Assembly: GCF_003546865.1 (NCBI RefSeq)
Contig: NZ_CP023434.1
Coordinates: 1,922,001-1,986,000 of the forward strand
Length of the DNA stretch: 64,000 nt
Source: Suicoccus acidiformans
Lineage (GTDB): Bacteria > Bacillota > Bacilli > Lactobacillales > Aerococcaceae
Direction: 5' to 3'
Both the position numbers and the translations under genes were made by a program. Shown here piece by piece: positions 1 through 8,581 of the stretch. The notes beneath the pieces were generated by a model, which worked only from the letters and a program-made list of their open reading frames with translations, searched no databases and had not been told where the DNA came from. Within the stretch, counting starts at the first letter, position 1; the number at the start of each line of letters is the position of its first letter.

Positions 1-346
1 GAAAAGATGAAACACCCGGAATCACCTGATAATCAATTCCTAGTTTTTGTAACTCTTCGACCTGCTCACGAATAGATCCATACAGCGAAGTGTCTCCCGT
101 GTGAAGGCGTACGACTCTCTTTCCTTCATCTACTCCTTCACGTGTGATTTCAATAATCTCTTGTAAATTTAATTCTGCTGAATTATAAATAGTGCAATCC
201 TTCGAGCAGTATTCTAACAAGTCTGGATTGACTAATGAACCGGCATAGATAACAATATCAGCTTTCTCTAAAGCCTGATAGCCTTTTAAAGTAATAAGTT
301 CTGGATCTCCTGGTCCAGCTCCTACAAATACAACTGGTTCTTTCAT
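1..346 (-). CDS. cbiF: Cobalt-precorrin-4 C11-methyltransferase CbiF, N-terminal part (cut by window edge)
   Basis: This is the N-terminal part (about 115 residues) of a SAM-dependent tetrapyrrole methylase; the rest lies beyond base 1. The start reads [19 protein letters not shown], which carries the GAGPGDP signature of the corrin methyltransferase fold, followed by an [15 protein letters not shown] segment typical of CbiF/CobM. CbiF methylates C11 of cobalt-precorrin-4 in the anaerobic cobalamin route. The start codon lies one base past the cbiT stop, so it is the ninth gene of the cobT-led operon and the operon probably continues outside the window. CbiF is preferred over other Cbi methylases because of the [10 protein letters not shown] stretch and its place after cbiT. 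Confidence 0.88.
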   Translation of the reverse strand, partial: MKEPVVFVGAGPGDPELITLKGYQALEKADIVIYAGSLVNPDLLEYCSKDCTIYNSAELNLQEIIEITREGVDEGKRVVRLHTGDTSLYGSIREQVEELQKLGIDYQVIPGVSSF

Positions 347-347
347 A

Positions 348-911
348 CTATTCTCCTTTAACTTCTGTACGGATAATAATTGTCGGATTATTCGGCTTGA
401 AGTAATGACCTGAGCCTAGAGAATGCCAACAACTTACTTGTAAAAGTCGCATCTCTACTTCCATTCCTAACTGGGTTAAATGCTCATAAGCTTCTAGAGC
501 GTTCTCCATTAAAATAAAATTTAGTACCAATCTGCCACCAGGACTCAATACGTCAATTGCTTGATCAATAATCTGTGTTAAGTTACGACCACTTCCGCCA
601 ATAAAAACTGCATCATAAGTTACTTCTGGTAAGCTTATATCGGGGGCAACACCTTCTAGAATTTCAATATTTGATAAGTTAAACTTCTTCTGATTTGACT
701 GAATTAGCTCAACAGCCTCTGGGTTGCGCTCCACTGCAGTAACTTGCAATTGGGGGTACTCATATGCTGCTTGAATACTGATACTACCAGTTCCTGCTCC
801 GATATCTAACAAATACTTAGCTTGAGATAAATTCAAAGCATCTATAGTAACCGCACGTACCAATTCTTTAGTCATAGGTACCTTTCCCCGAATAAATTCA
901 CGATCTCTCAT
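348..911 (-). CDS. cbiT: Cobalt-precorrin-6B (C15) methyltransferase, decarboxylating, CbiT
   Basis: 187 residues with a Rossmann methyltransferase fold. The SAM-binding motif [14 protein letters not shown] is near residue 35, followed by an acidic loop (VERNPEA), and the FIGGSG motif typical of CbiT lies near residue 105. CbiT methylates C15 of the corrin intermediate and removes the C12 acetate carboxyl group. The gene overlaps the end of cbiE by 14 bases, so translation is probably coupled. CbiE and CbiT are fused as CobL in aerobic-route organisms; here they are separate, as in other Firmicutes. The length is normal for the family. Confidence 0.93.
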   Translation of the reverse strand: MRDREFIRGKVPMTKELVRAVTIDALNLSQAKYLLDIGAGTGSISIQAAYEYPQLQVTAVERNPEAVELIQSNQKKFNLSNIEILEGVAPDISLPEVTYDAVFIGGSGRNLTQIIDQAIDVLSPGGRLVLNFILMENALEAYEHLTQLGMEVEMRLLQVSCWHSLGSGHYFKPNNPTIIIRTEVKGE

Positions 912-1515
912 TCAGTACCACCACCACATTCATATCATAGTCTCGATCAGGAACCATATCTAATGAATAACTACAGAGTTGCTCTTCTGGGTAACTGAGT
1001 GCTTCTCCAACAAACATCGTTCCCTTCGCGCCCCTTGTCAATAGCTCCTGAGCAATCTCATAAGGCCCATTCGCTTCATCTGTCACCATCACTAGCTTAG
1101 GCATCCGCACTAGAAAATCATAATTCGGCTGGCGTCCGTGGGCGGATGATAGAAAGCAATCATTCATACTCATAGGAATGCGACTAAATATATATTGCAA
1201 GGAGCTGATGCCTGGATAAATTTCAAAGCTTCCTTCAGGCAAATGCTTCGACAAATAATTCCCAATACCATATATCATGGGATCGCCCGAAGCTAAATAC
1301 ATGACGCTTTGCCCCATTGACTCTTGCTTTAAAAGAAAAGGAACAATTTCTTTGAACGGGAAATCAATTACGCGTTTCTTCTCAAGTTCATCTATTTCAA
1401 TAGTCTCTAATTGACGTGAGCTCCCTAAGATTAGGTCACATTTCCTTGCTAAATCATCAATAACCTTTAATTGAAGTGCCCCATCACCTGGACCAATTCC
1501 TACAATATGAATCAT
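898..1515 (-). CDS. cbiE: Cobalt-precorrin-7 (C5) methyltransferase CbiE
   Basis: 205 residues of the tetrapyrrole methylase family. The N-terminus IHIVGIGPGDGALQLK has the GIGPGD loop, and there is a YLASGDPMIYGIG motif near residue 75 and a YPGISSLQYIFSR stretch near residue 100. CbiE methylates C5 in the late methylation steps of corrin formation and usually works with CbiT. The start overlaps the cbiD stop by four bases (ATGA-type) and the end overlaps cbiT by 14 bases. This tight packing shows it belongs to the same transcript. The length matches stand-alone CbiE proteins. Confidence 0.93.
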   Translation of the reverse strand: MIHIVGIGPGDGALQLKVIDDLARKCDLILGSSRQLETIEIDELEKKRVIDFPFKEIVPFLLKQESMGQSVMYLASGDPMIYGIGNYLSKHLPEGSFEIYPGISSLQYIFSRIPMSMNDCFLSSAHGRQPNYDFLVRMPKLVMVTDEANGPYEIAQELLTRGAKGTMFVGEALSYPEEQLCSYSLDMVPDRDYDMNVVVVLNERS

Positions 1516-2675
1516 AAGGAATACTCCTTTTCTAATTTCACCAAAGATTTTGTTGTAGCAAAGACAGGTTGGTCTTTCAGAAAAGCTATCGCTTCAATCT
1601 CGATGTCAGGATCCCGATATTTGAGCTTTGCTAATGATCTCTGCTTGATTTTCTCGACAAGAACATCATAAACCTGACCATATCCTGCTTCCAGAATAAT
1701 TTCAGCTTGAGACTCCGTTGTAAGTGTATTATTTACTTGCTCTAGTAAATCTAAAGGTGCTCCCAATAAAGCCAGATTAGCAACCATAATTTCATTACGT
1801 CCATCCGCATCTTTGCTGTGCGTTGAGAAAATACCCCCTGCAAGTTTAATAAACTTACCAAAATGACCTACCAAAAGAATTTTGCGAAAGCCAATCCGCA
1901 TCGCCTCCAGTAGTACATACCCTACGAAATTGCTCATCTGTACGACATAAATTGGGTTTAATTGTGTATGCTCTTTTATATAATCTTCCCCATAGTTTCC
2001 TGGCGTAAGTATAATGCGATCATGACCTTGATTAAATTTAATTTGCATCTCTCCAGTGATTGAATGCTTCCAACTTTCCTCTGACATAGGTGTAACAATG
2101 CCGCTAGTACCTAGTATTGAAATACCACCCACGATACCTAAACGAGGATTAAAAGTCGCCTTGGCAGTTTCCTCACCCTTTGGTACACTAATAAGAATAT
2201 CGCATCCTTGTCCCTCTTCTAATAGTTTTTCTGCCACTTCACGGAGCATCCTGCGAGGGGTAGGATTAATGGCTGCGTGTCCTGGTTCAATTTGTAAACC
2301 TTTCTGGGTCACTCGCCCAACACCCGTTCCACCATCAATAACAATTTCTCCATCTGTTCGCAAAGTTACCTTAGAGAAAATATCCAATCCGTGAGTAGCA
2401 TCCTGATCATCACCACCATCTTTAATAACTGAACAAGTGGCCGTATGGTTATCAAATTCCTGATTATGGATTTCAACATCTAGATTGACGCCTGAAGGTG
2501 TTGTCAAATTTACTCGCTCAACACGTTCCTGAGTTTGTATCATCTCAAGCGCAGCCATCGTAGCTGCAGTTGCACAAGTTCCTGTTGTATAGCCTTTTCT
2601 CAACCGTTTACCATTATAGGATACGTATTGATCATCAAATTCTAATTGACCTATCTTCTCCTCCTTACTGGACAT
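1512..2675 (-). CDS. cbiD: Cobalt-precorrin-5B C1-methyltransferase CbiD
   Basis: 387 residues. The motif RKGYTTGTCATAAT near residue 27 is the hallmark of CbiD, and the C-terminal half carries GHFGKFIKLAGGIFSTHS, also conserved in the family. CbiD transfers a methyl group to C1 in the anaerobic cobalamin pathway; the aerobic pathway uses the unrelated CobF instead, so this gene helps to assign the route. It starts 12 bases after cbiC ends and overlaps cbiE by four bases. The N-terminus is about 20 residues longer than the TTGT core needs, but an AGGAGG-like site before 2675 supports this start. Confidence 0.94.
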   Translation of the reverse strand: MSSKEEKIGQLEFDDQYVSYNGKRLRKGYTTGTCATAATMAALEMIQTQERVERVNLTTPSGVNLDVEIHNQEFDNHTATCSVIKDGGDDQDATHGLDIFSKVTLRTDGEIVIDGGTGVGRVTQKGLQIEPGHAAINPTPRRMLREVAEKLLEEGQGCDILISVPKGEETAKATFNPRLGIVGGISILGTSGIVTPMSEESWKHSITGEMQIKFNQGHDRIILTPGNYGEDYIKEHTQLNPIYVVQMSNFVGYVLLEAMRIGFRKILLVGHFGKFIKLAGGIFSTHSKDADGRNEIMVANLALLGAPLDLLEQVNNTLTTESQAEIILEAGYGQVYDVLVEKIKQRSLAKLKYRDPDIEIEAIAFLKDQPVFATTKSLVKLEKEYSL

Positions 2676-2687
2676 GCTAAACCTCCT

Positions 2688-3350
2688 TTACTTCGTATAA
2701 ACACCGATGACATCTTGAAGATTATACTGAATCGCATTAATAATCGCTGCAGCAATATTAGAGCCTCCCTTACGGCCTAAGCCGCAAATACTAGGAATAT
2801 TGGACTCATGCAAGTCCTGCTTAGATTCTGCTGCTCCAACAAAGCCAACCGGTACTCCAACAAGCGCTACAACATCCTGAAGACTTCCCTCATCCAACAT
2901 TTCCATAATACGATAAATCGCTGTCGGTGCATTTCCAATGACAAAAGTTTTAGGTCCGGAAATCTGAGCAGCAATCTCAATCGCTGCCATCGAACGCGTC
3001 ATATTTTTTTGTTCAGCTAATTCAAATGTTTCTGGATTATTCACGAAGCACTCATAACGACAGCCATACTTATCTAATATTTTCTTGTTAATACCTGATA
3101 ACCCCATATTGGTATCAGTAATAATTGTCCCTCCATTTTGGATAAGTTCTTGAATTTTTATATCTGCCTCTCCAGTAATCTGAAGATTCTCCATATAATC
3201 ATAATCCGCGCTAGTATGAATACAACGTTTGACGATATCTTCCTCCAACTTAGAGCGGAATTGATGCTCAGGAAAATCTCGTTCAATTTCTTTACTAATT
3301 ATTTCGAAGCTACGCTCTGTAATATTCTGTGGCTTACGAATGTATGTCAT
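2688..3350 (-). CDS. cbiC: Cobalt-precorrin-8 methylmutase CbiC
   Basis: 220 residues. The protein moves the C11 methyl group to C12 and yields cobyrinate. The motif RCIHTSADYDYMENL, with the catalytic histidine at residue 45, lies near residues 42-56 as in CobH/CbiC. The later segments IITDTNMGLSGINK and NAPTAIYRIMEM and the C-terminal GRKGGSNIAAAIINA are family landmarks. The gene is two bases from cbiA upstream and 12 bases from cbiD downstream. The length is standard and nothing is unusual. Confidence 0.94.
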   Translation of the reverse strand: MTYIRKPQNITERSFEIISKEIERDFPEHQFRSKLEEDIVKRCIHTSADYDYMENLQITGEADIKIQELIQNGGTIITDTNMGLSGINKKILDKYGCRYECFVNNPETFELAEQKNMTRSMAAIEIAAQISGPKTFVIGNAPTAIYRIMEMLDEGSLQDVVALVGVPVGFVGAAESKQDLHESNIPSICGLGRKGGSNIAAAIINAIQYNLQDVIGVYTK

Positions 3351-3352
3351 TA

Positions 3353-4759
3353 TTATTTACTCCTTCTGTAATCACTCATTGCTCGAATGAGATGTCTGAT
3401 AATGTTTCGATTTTGATAGAAATGCAAGTACATATATGATGCAAAACTGCGCCTTACTTGATACCCACCTGTCCAATCTTTTAAACACTTACCATCTCTG
3501 ATTTTCTGAAAATCTGCAACCGTTGGAAGAGTAGTATCAAAATCCGAGTAATGAAACTCATGGCCACGAAGGATATCTCCTTTCATGCCGAGTACTGTAT
3601 CTTCCTTTAAGGTCATCTCGCAATAACCAAAGCGACGGAGTCGAGGAGTCTGATAAGACACTCCCGGGAAAACTCCAACCATAGGATGGACACCTACTTC
3701 TGTTTCTAACGTTTGACCTAAGTACATTAAGCCACCCGTTTCACCATAAATCGGTGCTCCGCTTTGATGCGCATATAAAACTGATTGACGCATTGACTGA
3801 TTCGAAGCTAAGGCCTCGGCATGTAATTCAGGATAACCCCCACCAAAATAAAAGGCCTCTGCTTCAGGCAAAGCTGAATCATTCAGCGGACTAAAAGGGA
3901 TAAGCTCAACGCCCCAATCCTTCAGTAAACTGAAATTGTCCTGATAATAGAACTGAAAGGCAGGATCCTTTGCATAGGCTAAACGGTATGGAGCATCTAA
4001 ATTAAAATGTACCTCTTCTGACTCATCTGGCTGAAATTTCGCAAGGATAGATTGCCATGAGCGGTGCTCTCTGGCAACTTCAGAACAATCCAAGAGCATA
4101 TTGATATCCACTGTGTCCTCTAAAACTTCAGCTAATATTTGAACTTGTTCTAGAAGGTTAGTAATTTCATTTTCAGGCACTAGCCCAAGTTTTCGTGAAC
4201 TTAGATGATACGCTTCATTTTTTGGCACATAACCGAAAACAGTAATATTTGTATAGTGTTCAATAGCACGTTTAAGTAACTCAAAGTGACTTGTCGAATT
4301 GACTCGATTAAGAATAACACCGATAACATTTAAACGAGGCTCCAAATCTACAAAGCCCTTAACAATGGCTGCAGCACTGGTCGATGTAGCTGCACCGTCA
4401 ACGACAAGAACCACTGGCAAATCAAGATGAACTGCAATGCCAGCAGAAGAACAATAGAGTTTATCTAAACCATAGCCGTCATAGAGCCCCATAACTCCTT
4501 CTACCATAGCAATATCTGTACCTACTAACGCTCGCGCATAGAGGGCTCTTAAGACCTCTATATCTTGAAGCATGAACTGATCTAAATTAACAGATGATCG
4601 TTGAGTTATTTTTGTATGAAAAGCAGTGTCTACATAGTCAGGCCCAACTTTATATGGCTGTACAATCAGCCCTCGATTTATTAACGCTTGCATCAAACCA
4701 AGTGAAATCGTCGTTTTACCAACTCCACTAGTTACACCAGCAATGAGAAATTCTTTCAT
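3353..4759 (-). CDS. cbiA: Cobyrinate a,c-diamide synthase CbiA with replaced glutaminase nucleophile
   Basis: 468 residues. The N-terminal ATP-binding domain has a P-loop (GVTSGVGKTT, residues 8-17). Then come VEGVMGLYDG near residue 85 and DGAATSTSAAA near residue 120, as in CbiA/CobB. The C-terminal part is a class I-like glutamine amidotransferase domain with FGGGYPEL and RGHEFHYS. CbiA amidates the a and c side chains of cobyrinate, normally with ammonia from glutamine. The usual nucleophile motif AECGG reads GETGG here: residue 341 is Thr (codon at 3737-3739) instead of Cys. The enzyme may need free ammonia or a partner glutaminase. The gene sits eight bases after hemL. Confidence 0.92.
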   Translation of the reverse strand: MKEFLIAGVTSGVGKTTISLGLMQALINRGLIVQPYKVGPDYVDTAFHTKITQRSSVNLDQFMLQDIEVLRALYARALVGTDIAMVEGVMGLYDGYGLDKLYCSSAGIAVHLDLPVVLVVDGAATSTSAAAIVKGFVDLEPRLNVIGVILNRVNSTSHFELLKRAIEHYTNITVFGYVPKNEAYHLSSRKLGLVPENEITNLLEQVQILAEVLEDTVDINMLLDCSEVAREHRSWQSILAKFQPDESEEVHFNLDAPYRLAYAKDPAFQFYYQDNFSLLKDWGVELIPFSPLNDSALPEAEAFYFGGGYPELHAEALASNQSMRQSVLYAHQSGAPIYGETGGLMYLGQTLETEVGVHPMVGVFPGVSYQTPRLRRFGYCEMTLKEDTVLGMKGDILRGHEFHYSDFDTTLPTVADFQKIRDGKCLKDWTGGYQVRRSFASYMYLHFYQNRNIIRHLIRAMSDYRRSK

Positions 4760-4767
4760 TATATTAA

Positions 4768-6057
4768 CTACTTTCTACATAACGATTGGAAGACTTTATC
4801 AATCGCTTCTACTGTCAACTGAAATTCAACTTCTCCATGTTTCGTTGAAACGAATAGCGTTTCATATTGAGACGGTGGAATGTAGATACCTAAGTCTAAT
4901 AACCCTGAGAAAAATCTTTTAAACATTTCCTGATTACTAGCCTGAGCGTCCGCATAATTCTCCACTGGTGTCTCTGAGAAGAAAATACTAAACATGCTGC
5001 CAAAGCTTTGAAATTGTACAGGTAAAGCATACTGCTCAGCTAAACTTAAAACTGCCTCTTTCAATCGTTCAACGTAGTTCACTAACTGATTAAAATCTTC
5101 TTCATGATAATTCTTTAAAGTAGCAAGTCCAGCTGCCATAGCTAAAGGGTTGCCGGATAGAGTACCCGCCTGATATACAGATCCCAGCGGTGAAACAAAA
5201 GCCATAATTTCTCGTTTACCGCCGTACGCAGCACAAGGAAGTCCACCACCAATTACCTTTGCTAAGGTCGTAATGTCTGGTTGAATGCTATAAGCTTCTT
5301 GAGCGCCACGATATGCAGCACGACTTCCTGTCATCACCTCATCGAATATCAATAAAGCACCAAATTCTTCAGTAAGTTGACGGATTCTTTGCAGAAATAT
5401 GTAATTGCTTGGTACCAAGCCCATATTACCTGCAACCGGTTCAATAATGACCCCAGCAACTTCGTTTCCATGGAGTTCAAAAAAGTCCTCCAAAGCAGCC
5501 ATATCATTGTAAGGCAAGGTACTAGTTAAGTTAGCAATTTCTTCAGGAACCCCTGCAGAATTAGAAGTACCATAGGTAGCTACACCAGAACCAGCTTCCA
5601 CCAGAAAAGAGTCTCCATGACCATGGTAACAACCAGAAAATTTTACAATACGTTTGCGTCCTGTATAGCCTCGAGCAAGACGGATTGCACTCATCGTTGC
5701 TTCCGTACCAGAATTAACAAAACGTAATTGTTCCATAGATGGATATAAACTCTGTAGTAATATCCCAAGTTCTGTTTCAATGGGTGTGGTTGCACCGTAG
5801 GAAGTGCCTTTGTTAGCTTGCTCAACAATCGCATCAACTACTCTTGAATCGCTATGTCCTAACACGAGAGGCCCCCAACTCAGCACATAATCTAAGTAAT
5901 GATTCCCATCAACATCATATAAATACGCCCCTTCACCTTTTTCGATAAATATCGGATCTCTTTCCATCGCACCGAAGGCTCGTACTGGGCTGTTTACACC
6001 ACCAGGAAAAACCTTCTGAGCCTCATAAAAAGCTTTTGTTGATTCGACATACTCCAT
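4768..6057 (-). CDS. hemL: Glutamate-1-semialdehyde 2,1-aminomutase HemL
   Basis: 429 residues, a class III aminotransferase fold. It converts glutamate-1-semialdehyde to 5-aminolevulinate, the first dedicated tetrapyrrole precursor. The N-terminal FPGGVNSPVRAFGAM, the NSGTEATMSAIRLARG cofactor loop and the LAKVIGGGLP motif with the PLP-binding Lys267 are all present. Its place inside the cobalamin operon, between flavodoxin and cbiA, suggests that it supplies precursor for corrin rather than for haem. No other haem biosynthesis gene is seen here (hemW at 35 kb is a haem chaperone type). The start overlaps the flavodoxin end by 35 bases. Confidence 0.95.
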   Translation of the reverse strand: MEYVESTKAFYEAQKVFPGGVNSPVRAFGAMERDPIFIEKGEGAYLYDVDGNHYLDYVLSWGPLVLGHSDSRVVDAIVEQANKGTSYGATTPIETELGILLQSLYPSMEQLRFVNSGTEATMSAIRLARGYTGRKRIVKFSGCYHGHGDSFLVEAGSGVATYGTSNSAGVPEEIANLTSTLPYNDMAALEDFFELHGNEVAGVIIEPVAGNMGLVPSNYIFLQRIRQLTEEFGALLIFDEVMTGSRAAYRGAQEAYSIQPDITTLAKVIGGGLPCAAYGGKREIMAFVSPLGSVYQAGTLSGNPLAMAAGLATLKNYHEEDFNQLVNYVERLKEAVLSLAEQYALPVQFQSFGSMFSIFFSETPVENYADAQASNQEMFKRFFSGLLDLGIYIPPSQYETLFVSTKHGEVEFQLTVEAIDKVFQSLCRK

Positions 6058-6529
6058 GTCTCCACTCCTTCATTTCTGTTGCCAAATGACAGGCTAATTT
6101 TTGTATTTCTTGAATATCATCATCGAAATCTGGATATTTATCTACCTTTACGGGATGATAAACCGATTCCCCTCCACATTTGATAAGCAAATTTTGAAAA
6201 CTTAAGCTTGCCTTGCAAAATTTATTTGACCCATAATATAAATCTCCTGAACCAAATACACCGAAGGGTAAACCTTTTAAATTCTGGTCTTGTAACCATT
6301 CATACACATCTAGCATTTCGTCAGGTATATTTGCATCATTTCCATAGGTATACGTTCCTATCAGAAGCCCTTGATAGGGCTGAAGGTCTCCAAAAGTAAA
6401 TATTTCAGGTGTTACTAACTCAGTTTTTACCCCATAACTATCAAGAAACTTAGCTAGCATTAATGCAATTTGTTGCGTATTCCCTGTAATACTAGCGTAT
6501 AAAATCAAAACACGAGGTACCCTCATCAT
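6023..6529 (-). CDS. Flavodoxin inside the cobalamin operon
   Basis: About 168 residues from the chosen start. The FMN phosphate loop ILYASITGNTQQIA is at the N-terminus, followed by GTYTYGNDANIPDEM and FGVFGSGDLYYG, both flavin-contact loops of short-chain flavodoxins. The protein is a small soluble electron carrier. Within a B12 operon it could reduce corrinoid cobalt before adenosylation or serve another reductive step; that role is inferred from position only. ATG at 6529 is preferred to the in-frame ATG at 6553 because it follows the cobT stop by one base and removes an odd extension; 6526 is equally possible. The 3' end overlaps hemL by 35 bases. Confidence 0.88.
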   Translation of the reverse strand: MMRVPRVLILYASITGNTQQIALMLAKFLDSYGVKTELVTPEIFTFGDLQPYQGLLIGTYTYGNDANIPDEMLDVYEWLQDQNLKGLPFGVFGSGDLYYGSNKFCKASLSFQNLLIKCGGESVYHPVKVDKYPDFDDDIQEIQKLACHLATEMKEWRHGVCRINKSFL

Positions 6530-6530
6530 T

Positions 6531-7619
6531 CTATGCGTAATCACCCATCTCATTTGCTACTTTAATACTTGCTTCACATATCGGGAACATTAGGGCAGCC
6601 CCGGTTCCTTCTCCCAAACGCATCCCCATATTCAAACACGGTTTTAAGCCCATTGCTTCGAGCGCGATTGGTCCACCATGTTCTGCTGAACTATGAGACG
6701 CAATTAAATAATCAACAATATCTGCTTTGAATTTGTAAGCTACAAGGCCTGCAGCATTAGAAATAATTCCATCAAGAATAGTTGCCGCTCCCGCATAGGC
6801 GCCTCCCAAGATTGCCCCAACATTCGCCGCTATTTCAAGCCCTCCAATCTTGCTTAAGACATCAACAGGGTCATCGGCGTGAGGTTGATGCTTCGCAATT
6901 GCTTCATCAATCACTTTTACCTTTCGTTCCAAGGCAATATCATTAATACCTGTACCGCGATTTGTAACATCAGCAGCAGGACGACCTGTGAAGAAGCTAA
7001 TCAAGGCAGAACTTGGTGTCGTATTAGCCATTCCCACTTCCCCAGTTGCCAATAAATTATTTCCCTCAGCCACTTCATCTATTGCAATTTTAGCTCCGAT
7101 AAGCAAAGCTAAAAGTACTTCTCTACGACTGGCAGCTGACTCCTTCGCAAAATTCTTGGTCCCGTTTGTAATTCGCCATTGCGCAGAATTCGCCTCAGTT
7201 GGCTCGCTAGCCATCGCGACATCCGTACAAATCACCTTCGCTCCTACATGATTGGCTAATACATTAATACCCCCTTTATTCTCTAAGAAGATATGAAACA
7301 TGCTATCCGTTAAGCTCTGTTCACATTGGCTGACCCCTTCTTCAATAACTCCATGATCACCACTCATCACAAGAACCGCCTTCCCAGTAATCTCTGGTTT
7401 GCCGGTCCTCTGCACTCCGGCGAGTTTAATAGCCACATCTTCTAAAACACCTAAAGCGCCCACTGGCTTACACTTATTAGCCAAACGATCAACCATTACA
7501 TCTTGAGCCTTCTTATCTACCTGTTTAATACCATCTAATATTTCCTTGAATATTGCCTCTAATTCCTGGTCAGTATACAGTTCAAAATCCTTTGCTTTTG
7601 TTACATTGTTCAAAATCAT
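6531..7619 (-). CDS. cobT: Nicotinate-nucleotide:dimethylbenzimidazole phosphoribosyltransferase CobT
   Basis: 362 residues. CobT makes the alpha-ribazole phosphate lower-ligand precursor of cobalamin from a base and nicotinate mononucleotide. The motifs KPVGALGVLEDVA near residue 50, SGDHGVIEEGVS near 85, GEVGMANTTPSSAL near 190 and the C-terminal MRLGEGTGAAL with the catalytic Glu337 are all present. It is the first gene of the operon. Its start has a clean AGGAGG site eight bases upstream and lies just behind the riboswitch-controlled terminator. cobT leading the whole corrin-ring operon is an uncommon order; it is often found apart from the cbi cluster. Confidence 0.95.
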   Translation of the reverse strand: MILNNVTKAKDFELYTDQELEAIFKEILDGIKQVDKKAQDVMVDRLANKCKPVGALGVLEDVAIKLAGVQRTGKPEITGKAVLVMSGDHGVIEEGVSQCEQSLTDSMFHIFLENKGGINVLANHVGAKVICTDVAMASEPTEANSAQWRITNGTKNFAKESAASRREVLLALLIGAKIAIDEVAEGNNLLATGEVGMANTTPSSALISFFTGRPAADVTNRGTGINDIALERKVKVIDEAIAKHQPHADDPVDVLSKIGGLEIAANVGAILGGAYAGAATILDGIISNAAGLVAYKFKADIVDYLIASHSSAEHGGPIALEAMGLKPCLNMGMRLGEGTGAALMFPICEASIKVANEMGDYA

Positions 7620-7651
7620 TGTGAATTCCTCCTTTTAATTGATGGTACAAC

Positions 7652-7681
7652 AAAAAGCAATACACTCCTCCCTGTATTGCT
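7652..7681 (-). terminator. Terminator of the cobalamin riboswitch expression platform
   Basis: A perfect 9-bp stem (AGCAATACA pairs with TGTATTGCT) with an eight-base purine loop, GGGAGGAG, is followed on the minus strand by TTTTTGTT. It ends 32 bases before the cobT start. This is the expected off-switch of the B12 leader. A larger imperfect stem upstream (7687-7709 with 7760-7775) may be part of the alternative structure. Confidence 0.85.
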
Positions 7682-7879
7682 ATCGAAATATTCTTAAAAT
7701 GTTGATGTGCTGAATAAGCTTCATTGCTTATAAGTTCGTCGTTGAACATCAGATTGCAACACATCAAGAATATTCTATGATAGAGACTCCAATACCGCTA
7801 AAATGAGCCTGTTTCAATCGATGTGCGACGATGCACAAAAGACGGCACTGTTTTACCTCGAAACAGCAGCGTTTAAACT

Positions 7880-7988
7880 TTAGCAAACTAATATAAAGAT
7901 CTGACTTATATCTTACGATAATTACAGTGGCGGGACCGTGTTGGATTTTCACCAATCTTCCGAATATTAGTTTCTCTTCGTTTCTATC
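7880..7988 (-). promoter_or_regulatory. Cobalamin (AdoCbl-type) riboswitch aptamer
   Basis: On the minus strand the leader contains GGTGAAAATCC followed by CACGGTCCCGCCACTGTAA, the strongly conserved B12-box core, and then AAGTCAGATC downstream, matching the AGTCAGGA part of the aptamer. The aptamer begins almost at the predicted transcript start. About 200 bases separate its core from the terminator before cobT, which is long for an expression platform. Binding of cobalamin would be expected to stop transcription of the cobT-cbi operon. The exact 3' limit of the aptamer is uncertain. Confidence 0.92.
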
Positions 7989-7996
7989 CTAAACAC

Positions 7997-8025
7997 ATTT
8001 TATTAAATCCTTTCCTAAAGGTCAA
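7997..8025 (-). promoter_or_regulatory. Sigma-A promoter of the cobalamin operon
   Basis: Minus-strand TTGACC (8020-8025) and TAAAAT (7997-8002) are separated by exactly 17 bases. Transcription would start near 7989, immediately upstream of the riboswitch. Confidence 0.75.
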
Positions 8026-8124
8026 GTTAAATTAAATTTCCCTCAATATTTATATCCTCTACAAATGAAATATCCTACTCTAAGGTCATAGTATCCTAGA
8101 GGAAGGGATATCACGCAGTCAATA

Positions 8125-8574
8125 AAAAGCGTTAGCCTGAAATATTAATCGATTCTGAGACACTAAAAGAAATAGTAAAACTCTATTGAGTCAAGTATTT
8201 TGACTTTAATTTTGCACATTTCAGTGAAATGCTTAAAGATGATTAGTGAATTCATATATCAAATCAGTCCCTTCGAAATATCTTGAAAGAAGTGATTGTT
8301 ATCTCTCCTCTGTCAACGAGGAAAATCAATTGAGAAATAAAAGCTAAACTGGAAAAGAAAGGTGAAAAACGGTTAATTAAACAAGAAAAAGAAACACTTA
8401 AAATGTAGTTACCGTGGAAGGTCACAAAGCTCATCTAACACAATCTCATTATAAATATGCTGGTGATTTCTTACAAATGGACGCCTCGAAGCATCATTGG
8501 TTTGTCGATGATAGTAATTATTATCCTGAATTATCCATAAGAATTAATAATGAAATAACCCTTACTAGAAATAT
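8125..8574 (+). pseudogene. Decayed IS1202/ISNCY-like transposase fragment
   Basis: Pieces of a transposase can be read in shifting frames: a segment like ILIDSETLKEIVKLY then KYFDFNFAHFSEMLKDD, a lysine-rich stretch near 8350, and finally YAGDFLQMDASKHHWF near 8460. The last piece resembles the first catalytic-aspartate region (QMDAS.H.WF) of IS1202-like DDE transposases. The reading frame has several stops and the 3' part is gone, cut by the IS150-like element that starts at 8575. The family assignment rests on motif memory. The gene cannot make an active enzyme. Confidence 0.55.
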
Positions 8575-8581
8575 TGTACTG

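Noticed and set aside
7582-7955. Two short minus-strand open frames in the cobT leader
   Set aside because: They lie inside the riboswitch, its platform and the terminator, and lack ribosome sites.
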